Source of the DNA: Pseudoduganella flava
Lineage (GTDB): Bacteria; Pseudomonadota; Gammaproteobacteria; Burkholderiales; Burkholderiaceae_D
Reading direction: 5' to 3'
DNA length: 64,000 nucleotides
Assembly: GCF_007830495.1 (NCBI RefSeq)
Contig: NZ_VLKW01000001.1
Span: 248,001 to 312,000, forward strand
The translations under genes and the position numbers were made by a program. The notes under the pieces are model-generated. The model worked only from the letters and a program-made list of their open reading frames with translations. It did no database searches and was not told the origin of the DNA. This document shows positions 17,506-26,582 of the stretch, piece after piece (within the stretch, counting starts at the first letter, position 1; each line of letters begins with the position of its first letter).

Positions 17506-19806
17506 ATGTACCGAAGCGTTTTGCAGCTGTCCAATACCGCACAGACAAACAGCCAGACAAGCGGCCAGGCAAGCGGCCGCGCGCCAGGGCAATCTCCCGC
17601 CGGTGCTGGGCCGCGCCGCAAGACGGTGGCGCTGGCGGCCGCACTCGCCGTGCTGGCCTGTACCCATGCCACCGCGCAGGACGGGGCGCCCGCCGCCACC
17701 GACGATGCGCGGACCGCGCCGCCCGCCGGTCCCGGCGCCAGGACGGAAGTCGTCACCGTCACGGCGACCCGGCGCCGCGAACCGGTGCGCGACGTACCGC
17801 TGCGCGTCGAGACGCTGAGCGCGGAAACCCTCGAGCGCTCGGGTGCCGCGTCCCTGACCGATTACGTCGGCTCGCTGCCGGGCGTGCATGTCGCCACCGA
17901 TGGCGGCCCCGGCCGCGGCCAGGTCGAGATACGCGGCGTGGGCGTGGGCAGCCAGAACGCGCCGACGGTCGGCATCTACGTCGACGACGTCGCCTTCGGT
18001 TCCAGCACCAGCTTCGTCGGCGAGGCCGTGGCCGCGCTCGACCTGTCGCTGCTCGACCTGCACCACGTCGAGCTGCTGCGCGGCCCGCAGGGTACGCTGT
18101 ACGGGGCCGGTGCGATGGGCGGCCTGCTCAAATATGTGACCAACGATCCCGACGCGAACCGCTTCTCGGGCAAGGCCGGCGTCGCCGTCCGCCAGAGCCG
18201 CAGGGGCGCGCTGGGCCACACCGAGAACGCGGTCGTCAACGTTCCGCTCAGCGAAGGCGTCGCGGCGATGCGGTTCGCGGCCTTCAACGAGCACGACGGC
18301 GGCTACATCCGGTCGGTCGGGCGCGTGACGGGCGATCACGTCAACGACGGCGATACGCGCGGGGCCCGCCTCTCGTTCCTGTTCGACCCGAGCCGCGACT
18401 TGCGCGTGCGCGTCACCGCGACCCAACAGAACATCGAGCGCGCGGGCACCGGCGTGATGCAGTACGACATCGCCACCGGCCGCCCGCGGTACGGCGACCT
18501 CACGCACTGGCTGTACCGCGACGAGCCCTATACGATCAAGACCGGCCTGCTGTCGGGCGACGTCGAATACAACCTGGGCTGGGCGCGCCTGAACGTGATC
18601 GGTTCGGCCCAGCGCTTCCGCGCCCGGACGATGCTGGACGCCACGGACATCGTCGGCAGCGACGGCCTGAATTACGGGGCGCTGGACAACAACACGCGCC
18701 TCGACAAGCGCACGGCCGAGGTGCGCCTGACCTCGGGACGGGGGCCGTTCGAATGGCTGGTGGGCTACTATCACAACAAGGAAACCGGCCTGCGCGACCA
18801 GCGCCTGTACGCGCAGCTGCCCGACGGCACGGAGTCCGATTTCGTCCGGTCCGCGCAGCCGTCGCGCTTCATCGAGAACGCGTTCTACGGCGACCTGACG
18901 TGGAATCCGGCACCGCAATGGTCGTTCACGGTCGGCGCCCGCGCCGCGCGCAACCGCCAGGTCTACGGCACCCTCACGAACGGCGTGAAGGACTTCGAAT
19001 CGGGCGGCAAGGACAGCTCGAAGACCTACCTCGCCACCGCGCGCTATTCGATCGACAAGGTCAGCAGCGTCTACTTCCGCGCCGCCAGCGGCTACCGTCC
19101 GGGCGGGCCGAACCCGCCGGCGCTCGACCAGAACGGCCAGGTCGTGCCGGGCGCGCCGCTGCAGTTCGAACCGGACAAGCTGTGGAGCTACGAAGTGGGC
19201 TACAAGGCCGACCTGCTCGACAGGCGCCTCGCCATCGAGGCCGCGCTGTTCGACATCCGCTGGGACAAGCTGCAGCAGCCGATCGCGGTGGGCGCCACCA
19301 CGTTGACGGGCAATGCCGGCAAGGCCGAATCGAAGGGCCTGGAAGTGGCGCTGCGCTGGAAGGTGGACGACCATTTCACGCTCGAGGGCAACCTGGCCTA
19401 CACCGACGCGAAGCTGACCGAGGACGCGCCCGCGCTGGGGCCGTCCGGCGCGCGCCTGCCGAACAGCGCGCGCCTGTCCAGCAGCGTGACGGGCCGCTAC
19501 GGCTTCGACGTGGGCGGCCACGCCGCGTACGCCGGCCTGACGCTGCGCCAGGTCGGCCAGCGCAACGCGGGGTTCGATGCGCCGGGCACCTCGGTGCCGA
19601 ATTTCCGGCTGCCCGGCTATGCGATGGCCGACCTGCAGGCGGGGATCGAGGTCGACGGCTGGCAGGTGGGCGCGTTCGTGCGCAACCTGGCCGACAAGCG
19701 GGCCTTCTCCAGCGCCGACACCGCACTGACCGCGTTCGCCGGCCCCCTGCGGGTGACGCCGACCCAGCCGCGCACCGTCGGCATGAACCTGTCGAGGGAA
19801 TTCTGA
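17506..19806 (+). CDS. TonB-dependent receptor of the peptide island
   Basis: A 766-residue outer-membrane receptor. It has an unusually long N-terminal region of about 38 polar residues before the signal-peptide core VALAAALAVLACTHATAQ (about 40-58). The plug has VVTVTATRRREPVRDVP, LTDYVGSLPGVHV, VEIRGVGVGSQNAPTVGIY, and the classic VELLRGPQGTLYGAGAMGG. The barrel ends in MNLSREF. It belongs to the general 'iron-complex-like' receptor class, which also imports vitamins, sugars and peptides. The gene is followed by two serine hydrolases with a 1-base overlap of the first, so a peptide or peptide-like ligand is the best guess from context. The AGGAG site supports the ATG at 17506. Confidence 0.85.
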   Translation: MYRSVLQLSNTAQTNSQTSGQASGRAPGQSPAGAGPRRKTVALAAALAVLACTHATAQDGAPAATDDARTAPPAGPGARTEVVTVTATRRREPVRDVPLRVETLSAETLERSGAASLTDYVGSLPGVHVATDGGPGRGQVEIRGVGVGSQNAPTVGIYVDDVAFGSSTSFVGEAVAALDLSLLDLHHVELLRGPQGTLYGAGAMGGLLKYVTNDPDANRFSGKAGVAVRQSRRGALGHTENAVVNVPLSEGVAAMRFAAFNEHDGGYIRSVGRVTGDHVNDGDTRGARLSFLFDPSRDLRVRVTATQQNIERAGTGVMQYDIATGRPRYGDLTHWLYRDEPYTIKTGLLSGDVEYNLGWARLNVIGSAQRFRARTMLDATDIVGSDGLNYGALDNNTRLDKRTAEVRLTSGRGPFEWLVGYYHNKETGLRDQRLYAQLPDGTESDFVRSAQPSRFIENAFYGDLTWNPAPQWSFTVGARAARNRQVYGTLTNGVKDFESGGKDSSKTYLATARYSIDKVSSVYFRAASGYRPGGPNPPALDQNGQVVPGAPLQFEPDKLWSYEVGYKADLLDRRLAIEAALFDIRWDKLQQPIAVGATTLTGNAGKAESKGLEVALRWKVDDHFTLEGNLAYTDAKLTEDAPALGPSGARLPNSARLSSSVTGRYGFDVGGHAAYAGLTLRQVGQRNAGFDAPGTSVPNFRLPGYAMADLQAGIEVDGWQVGAFVRNLADKRAFSSADTALTAFAGPLRVTPTQPRTVGMNLSREF

Positions 19807-21740
19807 TGGCGCGCCCGTTGCGACCCGCGGCGTGGCTGCGCGCCGCCGCCACGGCTTGCTGCGCCGCCGTCCTGCTGCCCGCGCTCGCGCAGGCGCCCGC
19901 GCCGGCCTCGGTGCCGTCCGCGGTGGCGCTGACGGCGGCCGACGCCGAATCCTGGCTGGACGGCATGATGCCCACGGCGCTGCGCATCGCCGGGGTGCCC
20001 GGTGCCGTGGTCGTGCTGGTCAAGGACGGCAAGCCGCTGCTGCAAAAGGGGTATGGCTACGCCGACTGGGAGAAGGCGGTGCCCGTCGATCCCGCCACGA
20101 CGCTGTTCCGCCCCGGTTCGATCTCGAAGCTGTTCACCTGGACCGCCGTGATGCAGCAGGTCGAACAGGGCAAGCTCGACCTCGACACCGACGTGAACCG
20201 CTATCTCGACTTCGCCGTGCCGTCCTGGCGCGGCAAGGCGCTGACCTTGCGCCACGTGATGACCCACACGACGGGTCTCGAGGAAACGGGGCGCGGGTTG
20301 ATCGTCTACGACCAGTACACGCCGGACAACGGCAAGGTCCTGAAGGCCTACATCCCGCCGTACCTGTACGAACCCGGCACCACGCAGGGCTATTCGAACT
20401 GGGCCACCGCGCTGGCCGGCTACATCGTGCAGCGCGTCAGCGGCGAGCCGTTCGACGATTACGTCGAGAAGCACATCTTCGCGCCGCTGGGCATGCGCCA
20501 TTCGACGTTCCGCCAGCCGCTGCCGCCGGCCCTGCGCGCGCACATGGCGCAGGGATATCCGAGCGTGGACGAACCGGCCAAGCCCTACGAGATCGTCAAC
20601 CTGCCGCCGGCCGGCAGCCTGGCCGCGCCGGGCGCCGACATGGCGCGCTTCATGCTGGCCTATCTGGGGCAGGGCAGCCTGGACGGCCAGCGCATCCTGA
20701 AGCCCGAGACGGTGCAGCTGATGCACACGCGGATCACGCGCGGCATGCCGGACCTGAACGGCATCGGCCTTGGCTTCTACCAGCAGGATGTGAACGGCCA
20801 CCGCGCCGTGGGCCACGGCGGCGACACGAACCTGTTCCACTCCGAGCTGTACCTGCTGCCCGACGACGGCATCGGCCTGTTCGTGTCCGTGAACGCGGCG
20901 GGCCGGCACGACCAGGGCAAGTGGCTGCGCGAACGGCTGTATCAGGGCTTCGTCGACCGTTACCTGCCGGACCGGCGTCCCCGCGCGGCCGGCGTCGACG
21001 AAGCCACCGCCACGGCGCATGCGCACCTGCTGGCCGGGGCCTACCGCAACACGCGGCGCGAGGACTCCTCCTTCATGTCGGTGCTCCAGCTGCTGAGTCC
21101 CGTGAAAGTGGAGGCCGTGGAGCATGGCCGCGTCGCGATCGAGATCGGCGGCAGCCGCAACGTGTTCCGCGAAGTCAGGCCGTTCCTGTGGGAAGAAGAG
21201 CATGGCAAACGGCGCTTGCAGGCCGTCGTCAAGGACGGCAAGGTGCAGCGCTGGGGCCTGGAGCCGTACGTGTTCGCGTTCGTGTTCGAGCCGGTGCCGT
21301 TCATGGCCAGCACGCCCGTGCTGGTGGCGCTGCTGGCCGCGTTCGGCGTGGCCGTGCTGACGGCGCTGGCCTGGCCGGTCGCCGCGCGCATCCGGCGCCG
21401 CCATGGCCTGCCGCGGCCCGGCCGTCCAGCGACGCTCGTGCGGGTCGCGAGCTGCCTGGTGCCGGTGGCGGTGGCGCTGTGGGTTGCCACCGTCGCCGCC
21501 ACGGACGGCGCCGACCCGGCCGGCCTGTTGATGGTGACGCAGGGCGTCACCATCGTCGCCTTCGTCGGCGGCCTGCTGGCGGCGCTGTGGCACGCGCGCA
21601 CCGTGTTCGCGGGTGCGAAGGCGGGCAACAGCGGCGGCGGGACGGGCCGCGGCATGGCCCTGCTGTGGGTACTGGCCTTCGCGGTACTCGTGGGTGTCGG
21701 CGCCTGGCACCACCTGTTGAGCTTCAATCCCCATTACTGA
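19806..21740 (+). CDS. Membrane-anchored beta-lactamase-family serine hydrolase 1
   Basis: A 644-residue exported hydrolase of the class C beta-lactamase/DD-peptidase-like (S12) family. A signal peptide runs to about residue 30. The catalytic motif S105-x-x-K108 lies in FRPGSISKLFTW, the YxN motif in GYSNWATALAGY, and a HGGD in place of the KTG motif in AVGHGGDTNLF. A C-terminal module holds about four membrane segments (from about residue 500 to the end), so the enzyme is probably displayed in the periplasm. The family includes peptidases, esterases and MlrB of the microcystin pathway; no specific substrate can be read. The ATG overlaps the receptor stop. A longer open frame upstream only shadows the receptor gene. 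Confidence 0.82.
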   Translation: MARPLRPAAWLRAAATACCAAVLLPALAQAPAPASVPSAVALTAADAESWLDGMMPTALRIAGVPGAVVVLVKDGKPLLQKGYGYADWEKAVPVDPATTLFRPGSISKLFTWTAVMQQVEQGKLDLDTDVNRYLDFAVPSWRGKALTLRHVMTHTTGLEETGRGLIVYDQYTPDNGKVLKAYIPPYLYEPGTTQGYSNWATALAGYIVQRVSGEPFDDYVEKHIFAPLGMRHSTFRQPLPPALRAHMAQGYPSVDEPAKPYEIVNLPPAGSLAAPGADMARFMLAYLGQGSLDGQRILKPETVQLMHTRITRGMPDLNGIGLGFYQQDVNGHRAVGHGGDTNLFHSELYLLPDDGIGLFVSVNAAGRHDQGKWLRERLYQGFVDRYLPDRRPRAAGVDEATATAHAHLLAGAYRNTRREDSSFMSVLQLLSPVKVEAVEHGRVAIEIGGSRNVFREVRPFLWEEEHGKRRLQAVVKDGKVQRWGLEPYVFAFVFEPVPFMASTPVLVALLAAFGVAVLTALAWPVAARIRRRHGLPRPGRPATLVRVASCLVPVAVALWVATVAATDGADPAGLLMVTQGVTIVAFVGGLLAALWHARTVFAGAKAGNSGGGTGRGMALLWVLAFAVLVGVGAWHHLLSFNPHY

Positions 21741-21756
21741 TCCGAGAGACCTCACG

Positions 21757-23751
21757 ATGAAAGCAAGCAGCTCCGTCTTGTCCCTGTTGGCCGCCGCGGC
21801 GTTCGGCACGGCGCTGGCTGCCGCGCCGGCGCAGCAGGCACCTACCGACCTCGCCGCCACGCCCGCGCCGGCCAGGAAGCCCGAAGAGCAGGCCGCGCCC
21901 CCCGCCGTCACGACCCACGCGCTGGAGGCGGGCGACCTGGAAGCGTGGCTCGACGGCCTCGTGCCCTATGCCCTCAAGACGGGCGACATCGCGGGCCTTT
22001 CGCTCGTCGTCGTCAAGGACGGCAAGGTGCTCCTGCAAAAGGGCTACGGCTATGCCGACGTGGCCGCGAAAGTGAAGATGGATCCGGAACAGAGCCTGGT
22101 GCGTCCGGGCTCGACCTCCAAGCTATTCACCTGGACGGCCGTGATGCAACTGGTCGAGCAGGGCAAGATCGACCTCGACCGCAACGTCAACGACTACCTC
22201 GATTTCAGGATCGAGGAAAAGTTCGGCAAGAAGATCACGATGCGCGACCTGATGAACCACCGTGCTGGTTTCGAAGAGGGGCTGAAGGATTTGCTCAGCT
22301 ACGACCCTTCCAGCGCGCCGAGCACGGAGCGCTACCTGAAGGACCATCCGCGTCCGATGCTGTTCGCGCCCGGCACGGTGCCCGGCTATTCGAATTACGG
22401 CGTGGCGCTGGCCGGCTACATCGTGCAGCGCGTGTCGGGCGAGCCGTTCGAGGCCTACGTGGACCGCCACATCTTCCAGCCGCTGGGCATGCGCCATTCG
22501 ACGTTCGTGCAACCGCCGCCGAAGAACCTGCCCGGCTTCCTGTCGAAGGGCTATCCCGTCGCGAGCCAGCCGCCGTCGCCGTTCGAGCTCGTGATCACGG
22601 CGCCGGCCGGTGCGCTGACGACGACCGCGGCCGACATGGCGCGCTTCATGCTGGCGCACCTGCAGCAGGGCAGCGTGGACGGCCGTCAGATCCTGAAGCC
22701 GGAGACGACGACGCTGATGCACTCGCCCACCGGCACCGCCGACCCGGGCTTCGCGGTGATGGCGCACGGCTTCTTCTCGTTCCCGCAGAACGGCCACCGG
22801 GTGATCGGCCACGGCGGCGACACCATCGTCCACCACACCGAGATGAACCTGCTGCCCGACGACGGCGTGGGCATCTTCTTCTCCTACAACAGCCGCGGCA
22901 AGGAAGACGCGGTGTACGCGGCGCGCCAGGAGCTGTTCGACGGCTTCATGAACCGCTACTTCCCCGCGCCGCGCGCGCCCGAACCGCAGACGTTGGCCTC
23001 GGCCGCCGCCGACGCGCAGCGCATCGCGGGCCGCTACGAAAGCTCGCGCCGCGTGGAGCACGGCTTCCTCACCGCGCTGTACCTGCTGAACCAGGCCGTC
23101 GTCACCGCCAACCCCGACGGCACCATCACCGCGCCCGGCCTCACGGGCGAGCCGGAGACCTACCGCGAAATCGGCCCGCAGCTGTGGCGCAAGGTGGACG
23201 GCGCCGACATGCTGGCGCTGAAGGAGCAGGGCGGCGTCAAGACCATCGTCGCCAGCAACAATCCCGTCTCCGTGCTGCAGGAGGCGCGGTTCGTGCGCTC
23301 CGCGCCGCTGAACCTGACGGTGCTACTGTTCTCGACGCTGGTCCTCGCCGGCACCCTGCTGGCCTGGCCGCTGGGCGCGCTGCTGCGCCGCGCCGACCGC
23401 GCGACGAGCGGCGCCACGCCGGAGCACCGGCGCCTGCGGCGCATCCTGCGTGCGGCCGTCGTCGTGGACGTGGTCTACGCGGCCGCGTGGTTCATGCTGA
23501 TCAAGCCGGTGCTCAGTACCGACGTGGCGGTCTACAGCCACACGATCGACTGGCTGGTGGGCCTGCTGGAAGCGAGCGGGCTGCTGGCGCTCGCCGCCGC
23601 GGCCGCCGGGGTGTGGGCGGCATGGCGCATGTTCCGCATCGACAGCCCGCGCACGGCGCGCCTCGGGAGCGTGCTGGTGGCGCTGGCGCTGCTCGGCATC
23701 GTGTGGGTGGGCGTGGTCGGCCAGCTGATCACGTGGAACCTGAACTACTGA
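21757..23751 (+). CDS. Membrane-anchored beta-lactamase-family serine hydrolase 2
   Basis: A 664-residue paralogue of the preceding protein with the same layout: signal peptide to about residue 23, proline/alanine-rich linker, S12 hydrolase domain with SxxK in VRPGSTSKLFTW, YSN in GYSNYGVALAGYIVQRV, HGGD in VIGHGGDTIVHH, and a C-terminal block of about four membrane segments. Long shared stretches such as KLFTWTAVMQ and GYIVQRVSGEPF show a tandem duplication followed by divergence. It lies 16 bp behind the first copy. Two copies suggest different cleavage preferences on one class of substrate, which is inference. Family members act on peptides, D-amino-acid peptides or esters. Confidence 0.82.
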   Translation: MKASSSVLSLLAAAAFGTALAAAPAQQAPTDLAATPAPARKPEEQAAPPAVTTHALEAGDLEAWLDGLVPYALKTGDIAGLSLVVVKDGKVLLQKGYGYADVAAKVKMDPEQSLVRPGSTSKLFTWTAVMQLVEQGKIDLDRNVNDYLDFRIEEKFGKKITMRDLMNHRAGFEEGLKDLLSYDPSSAPSTERYLKDHPRPMLFAPGTVPGYSNYGVALAGYIVQRVSGEPFEAYVDRHIFQPLGMRHSTFVQPPPKNLPGFLSKGYPVASQPPSPFELVITAPAGALTTTAADMARFMLAHLQQGSVDGRQILKPETTTLMHSPTGTADPGFAVMAHGFFSFPQNGHRVIGHGGDTIVHHTEMNLLPDDGVGIFFSYNSRGKEDAVYAARQELFDGFMNRYFPAPRAPEPQTLASAAADAQRIAGRYESSRRVEHGFLTALYLLNQAVVTANPDGTITAPGLTGEPETYREIGPQLWRKVDGADMLALKEQGGVKTIVASNNPVSVLQEARFVRSAPLNLTVLLFSTLVLAGTLLAWPLGALLRRADRATSGATPEHRRLRRILRAAVVVDVVYAAAWFMLIKPVLSTDVAVYSHTIDWLVGLLEASGLLALAAAAAGVWAAWRMFRIDSPRTARLGSVLVALALLGIVWVGVVGQLITWNLNY

Positions 23752-23779
23752 CATCCACCTGCAGCGCATCAGGACCGAC

Positions 23780-25252
23780 ATGAAATTCTTCATCGCCCAT
23801 CTCGCCACCGAAACCAACACGTTCGCGGCCGCGCCCACCGGGCTGGGCGCGTTCGAGGAAATCGGCGTCTTTCACGGCGACGCCAGCCGTCGCGACCCGC
23901 AAGGCGCCGGCGCCTTCCTCCACTTCCTGCGCGGCCTGATCGAGGCGGACGGCCACGAGGCGGTCGAGAGCCTGTGCACGCTGGCGCAGCCCGGCGGGCG
24001 CACCGTGCGCCACGTGTACGAGGCGCTGCGCGACGAGATCCTGGCGGATCTGCGCGCCGCCATGCCGGTGGACGCCGTCCAGCTGCTGCTGCACGGTGCC
24101 ATGGCGGCCGAGGGCTACGACGATTGCGAGGGCGATCTCGCCGAACGGATCCGCGCCATCGTCGGCCCGGGCGTGCCGATCGGCCTGGAGCTCGACCTGC
24201 ATTGCCATTTCACCGGGCGGATGCAGCGCGCGGCGGACGTCATCGTCGCGTTCAAGGAGTATCCGCACGTCGACACGGACGAGCGCGGCCGCGAGCTGTA
24301 CCGGCTGCTCGTCGCCGCGGCGCGAGGGGACATCCAGCCCGTCATGGCGGTGTACGACTGCAGGATGGTCGGCCTGTGGCACACGACGCGCGAACCGATG
24401 CGCGAGTTCGTGCGGCAGATGGAAGCGGCCGAGCGCGAGCCGGGCGTGCTGTCCGTCTCGCTCGGCCACGGCTTTCCCTGGGGCGACGTGCCGGAAGCAG
24501 GCGCCAAGCTTTGGGTGGTGGCCGATGGCGACGCGGCACTGGCGCAGTCCGTGGCCGAGCGGCTGGGGCGGGCGTTCTGGGACCTGCGCGAGCGCATCGG
24601 CCCGGAGACGGTGGACATCGACACGGCGCTGGACGTGGCCGCCGCAACAAAAGGGGAAGGGCCGGTGGTGCTGGCCGACGTGGCGGACAACCCGGGCGGC
24701 GGCGCGGCGGGCGACTCGACGTTCATCCTGCGCCGGCTCGTCGAGCGCGGCACGGCCGATGCCGTCGTCGGCGCCCTGTGGGACCTGGGCGCCGTGCACG
24801 TTTGCCGCAGCGCGGGCGTCGGCGCGGTCCTCGACCTGCGCATCGGCGGCAAGTGCGGGCCGGCGTCCGGCCTGCCCGTGGACCTGCGCGTGCGCGTGCG
24901 CGCGATCGTCGAGAACCACAGCCAGAGCGCGCTCGGCACGCGCGAGCGTCTCGGGCCCAGCGTCTGGGTCGAGGCGGCCAACGGGCTGCACATCGTGCTG
25001 GCCTCGATCCGCACCCAGACCTACGGTACCGACGCCTTCACGGGCCTGGGCCTCGAACTGGCCGACAAGGCTGTCGTCGCGGTGAAGTCGACGCAGCACT
25101 TCCATGCCGAGTTCGCGCCACTGGCGCGGCAGGTGCTGTACGTCTCGTCGCCGGGTGCGATGAACTTCGACTTCGGCGCGATTCCCTACCGGCTGCGTTC
25201 CACGGATTACTGGCCGCGGGTGGCCGATCCGCATGCGGCCGCGGGAATTTAG
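23780..25252 (+). CDS. M81 (MlrC-like) metallopeptidase 1
   Basis: A 490-residue protein of the MlrC family (M81, DUF1485 plus the MlrC C-terminal domain). The founding member, microcystinase C, cleaves linear microcystin pieces. The N terminus MKFFIAHLATETNTFAAAPT is typical. Probable zinc ligands are D139-x-H141 (ELDLHCHF) and H163 (FKEYPHVDTDERGRE), with spacings that match those I recall for MlrC. The motif VLADVADNPGGGAAGDST at about residues 300-317 opens the C-terminal domain. There is no signal peptide, so it is cytoplasmic. It follows the two serine hydrolases by 28 bp and shares family with the gene at 27854. The peptide substrate is unknown. Confidence 0.85.
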   Translation: MKFFIAHLATETNTFAAAPTGLGAFEEIGVFHGDASRRDPQGAGAFLHFLRGLIEADGHEAVESLCTLAQPGGRTVRHVYEALRDEILADLRAAMPVDAVQLLLHGAMAAEGYDDCEGDLAERIRAIVGPGVPIGLELDLHCHFTGRMQRAADVIVAFKEYPHVDTDERGRELYRLLVAAARGDIQPVMAVYDCRMVGLWHTTREPMREFVRQMEAAEREPGVLSVSLGHGFPWGDVPEAGAKLWVVADGDAALAQSVAERLGRAFWDLRERIGPETVDIDTALDVAAATKGEGPVVLADVADNPGGGAAGDSTFILRRLVERGTADAVVGALWDLGAVHVCRSAGVGAVLDLRIGGKCGPASGLPVDLRVRVRAIVENHSQSALGTRERLGPSVWVEAANGLHIVLASIRTQTYGTDAFTGLGLELADKAVVAVKSTQHFHAEFAPLARQVLYVSSPGAMNFDFGAIPYRLRSTDYWPRVADPHAAAGI

Positions 25253-25278
25253 CATCCTGGAAAAGCTGCCATGCCGAG

Positions 25279-25308
25279 TTTTCACGCGCTGCAAGGTCGA
25301 ACTATAAT
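25279..25308 (+). promoter_or_regulatory. Predicted promoter of the XRE-cupin regulator gene
   Basis: A consensus -10 TATAAT at 25303-25308 and a weak -35 TTTTCA at 25279-25284 (18-bp spacer). It puts the transcript start close to 25315, which supports the ATG at 25331, behind GGAGAGG, over earlier in-frame ATGs. A GAAAA ... TTTTC pair nearby is in inside-out order and does not match the island palindrome. Confidence 0.55.
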
Positions 25309-25330
25309 GGCGGTATTGGAGAGGACAGGC

Positions 25331-26053
25331 ATGGCGACAAAACGCGCGATCAATCACGGACCGGAACGGGATGGCAACCTGGGCGAATCGCTCAGGCGCA
25401 TCCGCAAGGAACGTGGCCTGACGCTGATCGAGGCGGGCGAGAAAAGCGGCATGCCGATGTCGACCATCTCGAAGATCGAGAACAACAAGATGTCGCTCAG
25501 CTATGACAAGCTGCTGCGTATCTGCAAGGCGCTCGACGTCGACATCTCGGAGCTGTTCAGCGGCACCCCCGCGGCCGGCAAGGCAGCGGCGCCGGCGTCC
25601 AGCGGCCGCAGGAGCATCAACCGGCGCGGCACCGGCTACGCGATCAACACGCCCAATTATTCGCACCTGTATCCGGCCGCGGACCTGCTGAACAAGCGCT
25701 CGGTGCCGATCATCGCCGAGATCCACACCCGCTCCATCGAGGACTTCGGCGAACTGATCCGCCATCCGGGCGAGGAGTTCGCGATCGTGCTCGAGGGCAC
25801 CGTCGACCTGTACACGGACCTGTATGCGCCCGCTCGGCTGGAAACGGGCGATTCGATCTACTTCGACAGCGGCATGGCGCACGCTTACATCGCCGTCGGC
25901 GAGGAACCCTGCCGCGTGCTGTCCGTGTGCACGTCGGACGAGCCGAATTCGGAAACCATGTACGCGTCGCTGCTCGATGCGCCCGCGCCGGCGCCCGCGG
26001 AGCCTCCTCCACCGCCACCCACGCCCGTGCGTGCGAAGAAAAGCCGTAAGTAA
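25331..26053 (+). CDS. XRE-cupin transcriptional regulator of the island
   Basis: A 240-residue regulator. The N-terminal helix-turn-helix covers about residues 17-73 (LGESLRRIRKERGLTLIEAG, then PMSTISKIENNKMSLSYDKL). A cupin sensor domain follows at about 145-205 (HPGEEFAIVLEGTVDLYTD ... GDSIYFDSGMAHAYIAVG). This pairing is found in PuuR/SutR-like regulators that answer to amino acids or amines. The C-terminal tail is an unusual proline run followed by VRAKKSRK. The start follows GGAGAGG and a clear promoter. Its stop begins a 12-bp tandem repeat that repeats the stop codon in frame. It sits centrally in the island, so control of the neighbouring genes through ATTTTC-N7-GAAAA sites is proposed. 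Confidence 0.85.
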   Translation: MATKRAINHGPERDGNLGESLRRIRKERGLTLIEAGEKSGMPMSTISKIENNKMSLSYDKLLRICKALDVDISELFSGTPAAGKAAAPASSGRRSINRRGTGYAINTPNYSHLYPAADLLNKRSVPIIAEIHTRSIEDFGELIRHPGEEFAIVLEGTVDLYTDLYAPARLETGDSIYFDSGMAHAYIAVGEEPCRVLSVCTSDEPNSETMYASLLDAPAPAPAEPPPPPPTPVRAKKSRK

Positions 26054-26113
26054 TCACGCAAATAAGCACGCAAGTAAGCACGCAAGTAAGCACTCAAGTA
26101 AGCACGCAAGTAA
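26048..26113. repeat. 12-bp tandem repeat carrying six in-frame stops
   Basis: About 5.5 copies of the unit AAGTAAGCACGC run from the last lysine codon of the regulator gene into the gap. Each unit repeats AAG-TAA in the gene frame, so stop codons fall at 26051, 26063, 26075, 26087, 26099 and 26111. The first unit has TCA and the second AAA as variants. A slippage-prone array, or a stop-codon safeguard, is possible. Confidence 0.85.
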
Positions 26114-26150
26114 TCCGGCGACTTGTGCCTGTCTTGCACGGCGGTTCCGC

Positions 26151-26522
26151 TCAAGCGATGCAGGCCGTGACCTCGATCTCCACCCCCACGCCGAAGGCCA
26201 GCTGCGCCTGCACGGTGGAGCGCACCGGCAGGTGCGGCGCCTTGAAGTAATCGGCGTACACCGCGTTGAAGCGGGCGAATTCGTCCAGGTCGGCCAGCCA
26301 CACCGTCGCACGCACCACGTCTTCCAGCCCGCTGCCCAGCGCCGCTAGCGTCGCCGCGATCCGGTCCAGCACGTTGCGGGTCTGGTCCTCGATCGTTCCG
26401 GCCAGCGGCTTGCCGTCCGCCCCCAACGGGATCTGCCCCGACAGGAACAGGAAGCCGTTGGCCTGCACGGCCTGCGAGAACGGCAGGGGCAGGGCGCTTG
26501 GGGTGCGGACGATGTCTGACAT
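26151..26522 (-). CDS. ridA: RidA-family enamine/imine deaminase
   Basis: A 123-residue RidA/YjgF/Rid2-like protein. Such proteins hydrolyse the reactive enamine and imine products made by amino-acid oxidases and PLP enzymes. Family signatures are FLFLSGQIPLGADG, DQTRNVLDRIAATL and LADLDEFARFNAVYADYF; the arginine that binds the substrate carboxylate is in LPVRSTVQAQL. The start ATG at 26520-26522 follows a GAGGAG site; the longer open frame upstream lacks family similarity. It is divergent from the FAD oxidase gene, which would produce imino acids, so the two fit one job. The promoter at 26583-26611 carries the island palindrome just after its start point. Confidence 0.87.
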   Translation of the reverse strand: MSDIVRTPSALPLPFSQAVQANGFLFLSGQIPLGADGKPLAGTIEDQTRNVLDRIAATLAALGSGLEDVVRATVWLADLDEFARFNAVYADYFKAPHLPVRSTVQAQLAFGVGVEIEVTACIA

Positions 26523-26557
26523 GGCGATCTCCTCCTCGCGGCGTGAAGCCGTCAACA

Positions 26558-26574
26558 TTTTCTGATACGGAAAA
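26558..26574. promoter_or_regulatory. ATTTTC-N7-GAAAA palindrome at the ridA start point
   Basis: TTTTC-TGATACG-GAAAA. On the minus strand it begins a few bases downstream of the predicted -10 of ridA, where a bound repressor would block transcription start. Same palindrome and spacing as 17396-17412 and 26683-26699. Confidence 0.6.
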
Positions 26575-26582
26575 GAAAAGCC

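Noticed and set aside
17463..21740. A continuous plus-strand open frame of 1425 codons spanning the receptor and first hydrolase
   Set aside because: Its first half is out of frame with the clear TonB receptor and has no family sequence. The real gene starts at 19806, in the same frame, behind the receptor stop.
25259..25284. Possible fourth copy of the island palindrome before the XRE-cupin gene
   Set aside because: The half sites are in the opposite order (GAAAA first, then TTTTC, 14 bases apart), unlike the three matching copies.
26048..26113. Possible CRISPR-like array
   Set aside because: The 12-bp units are contiguous, without spacers, so it is a simple tandem repeat.
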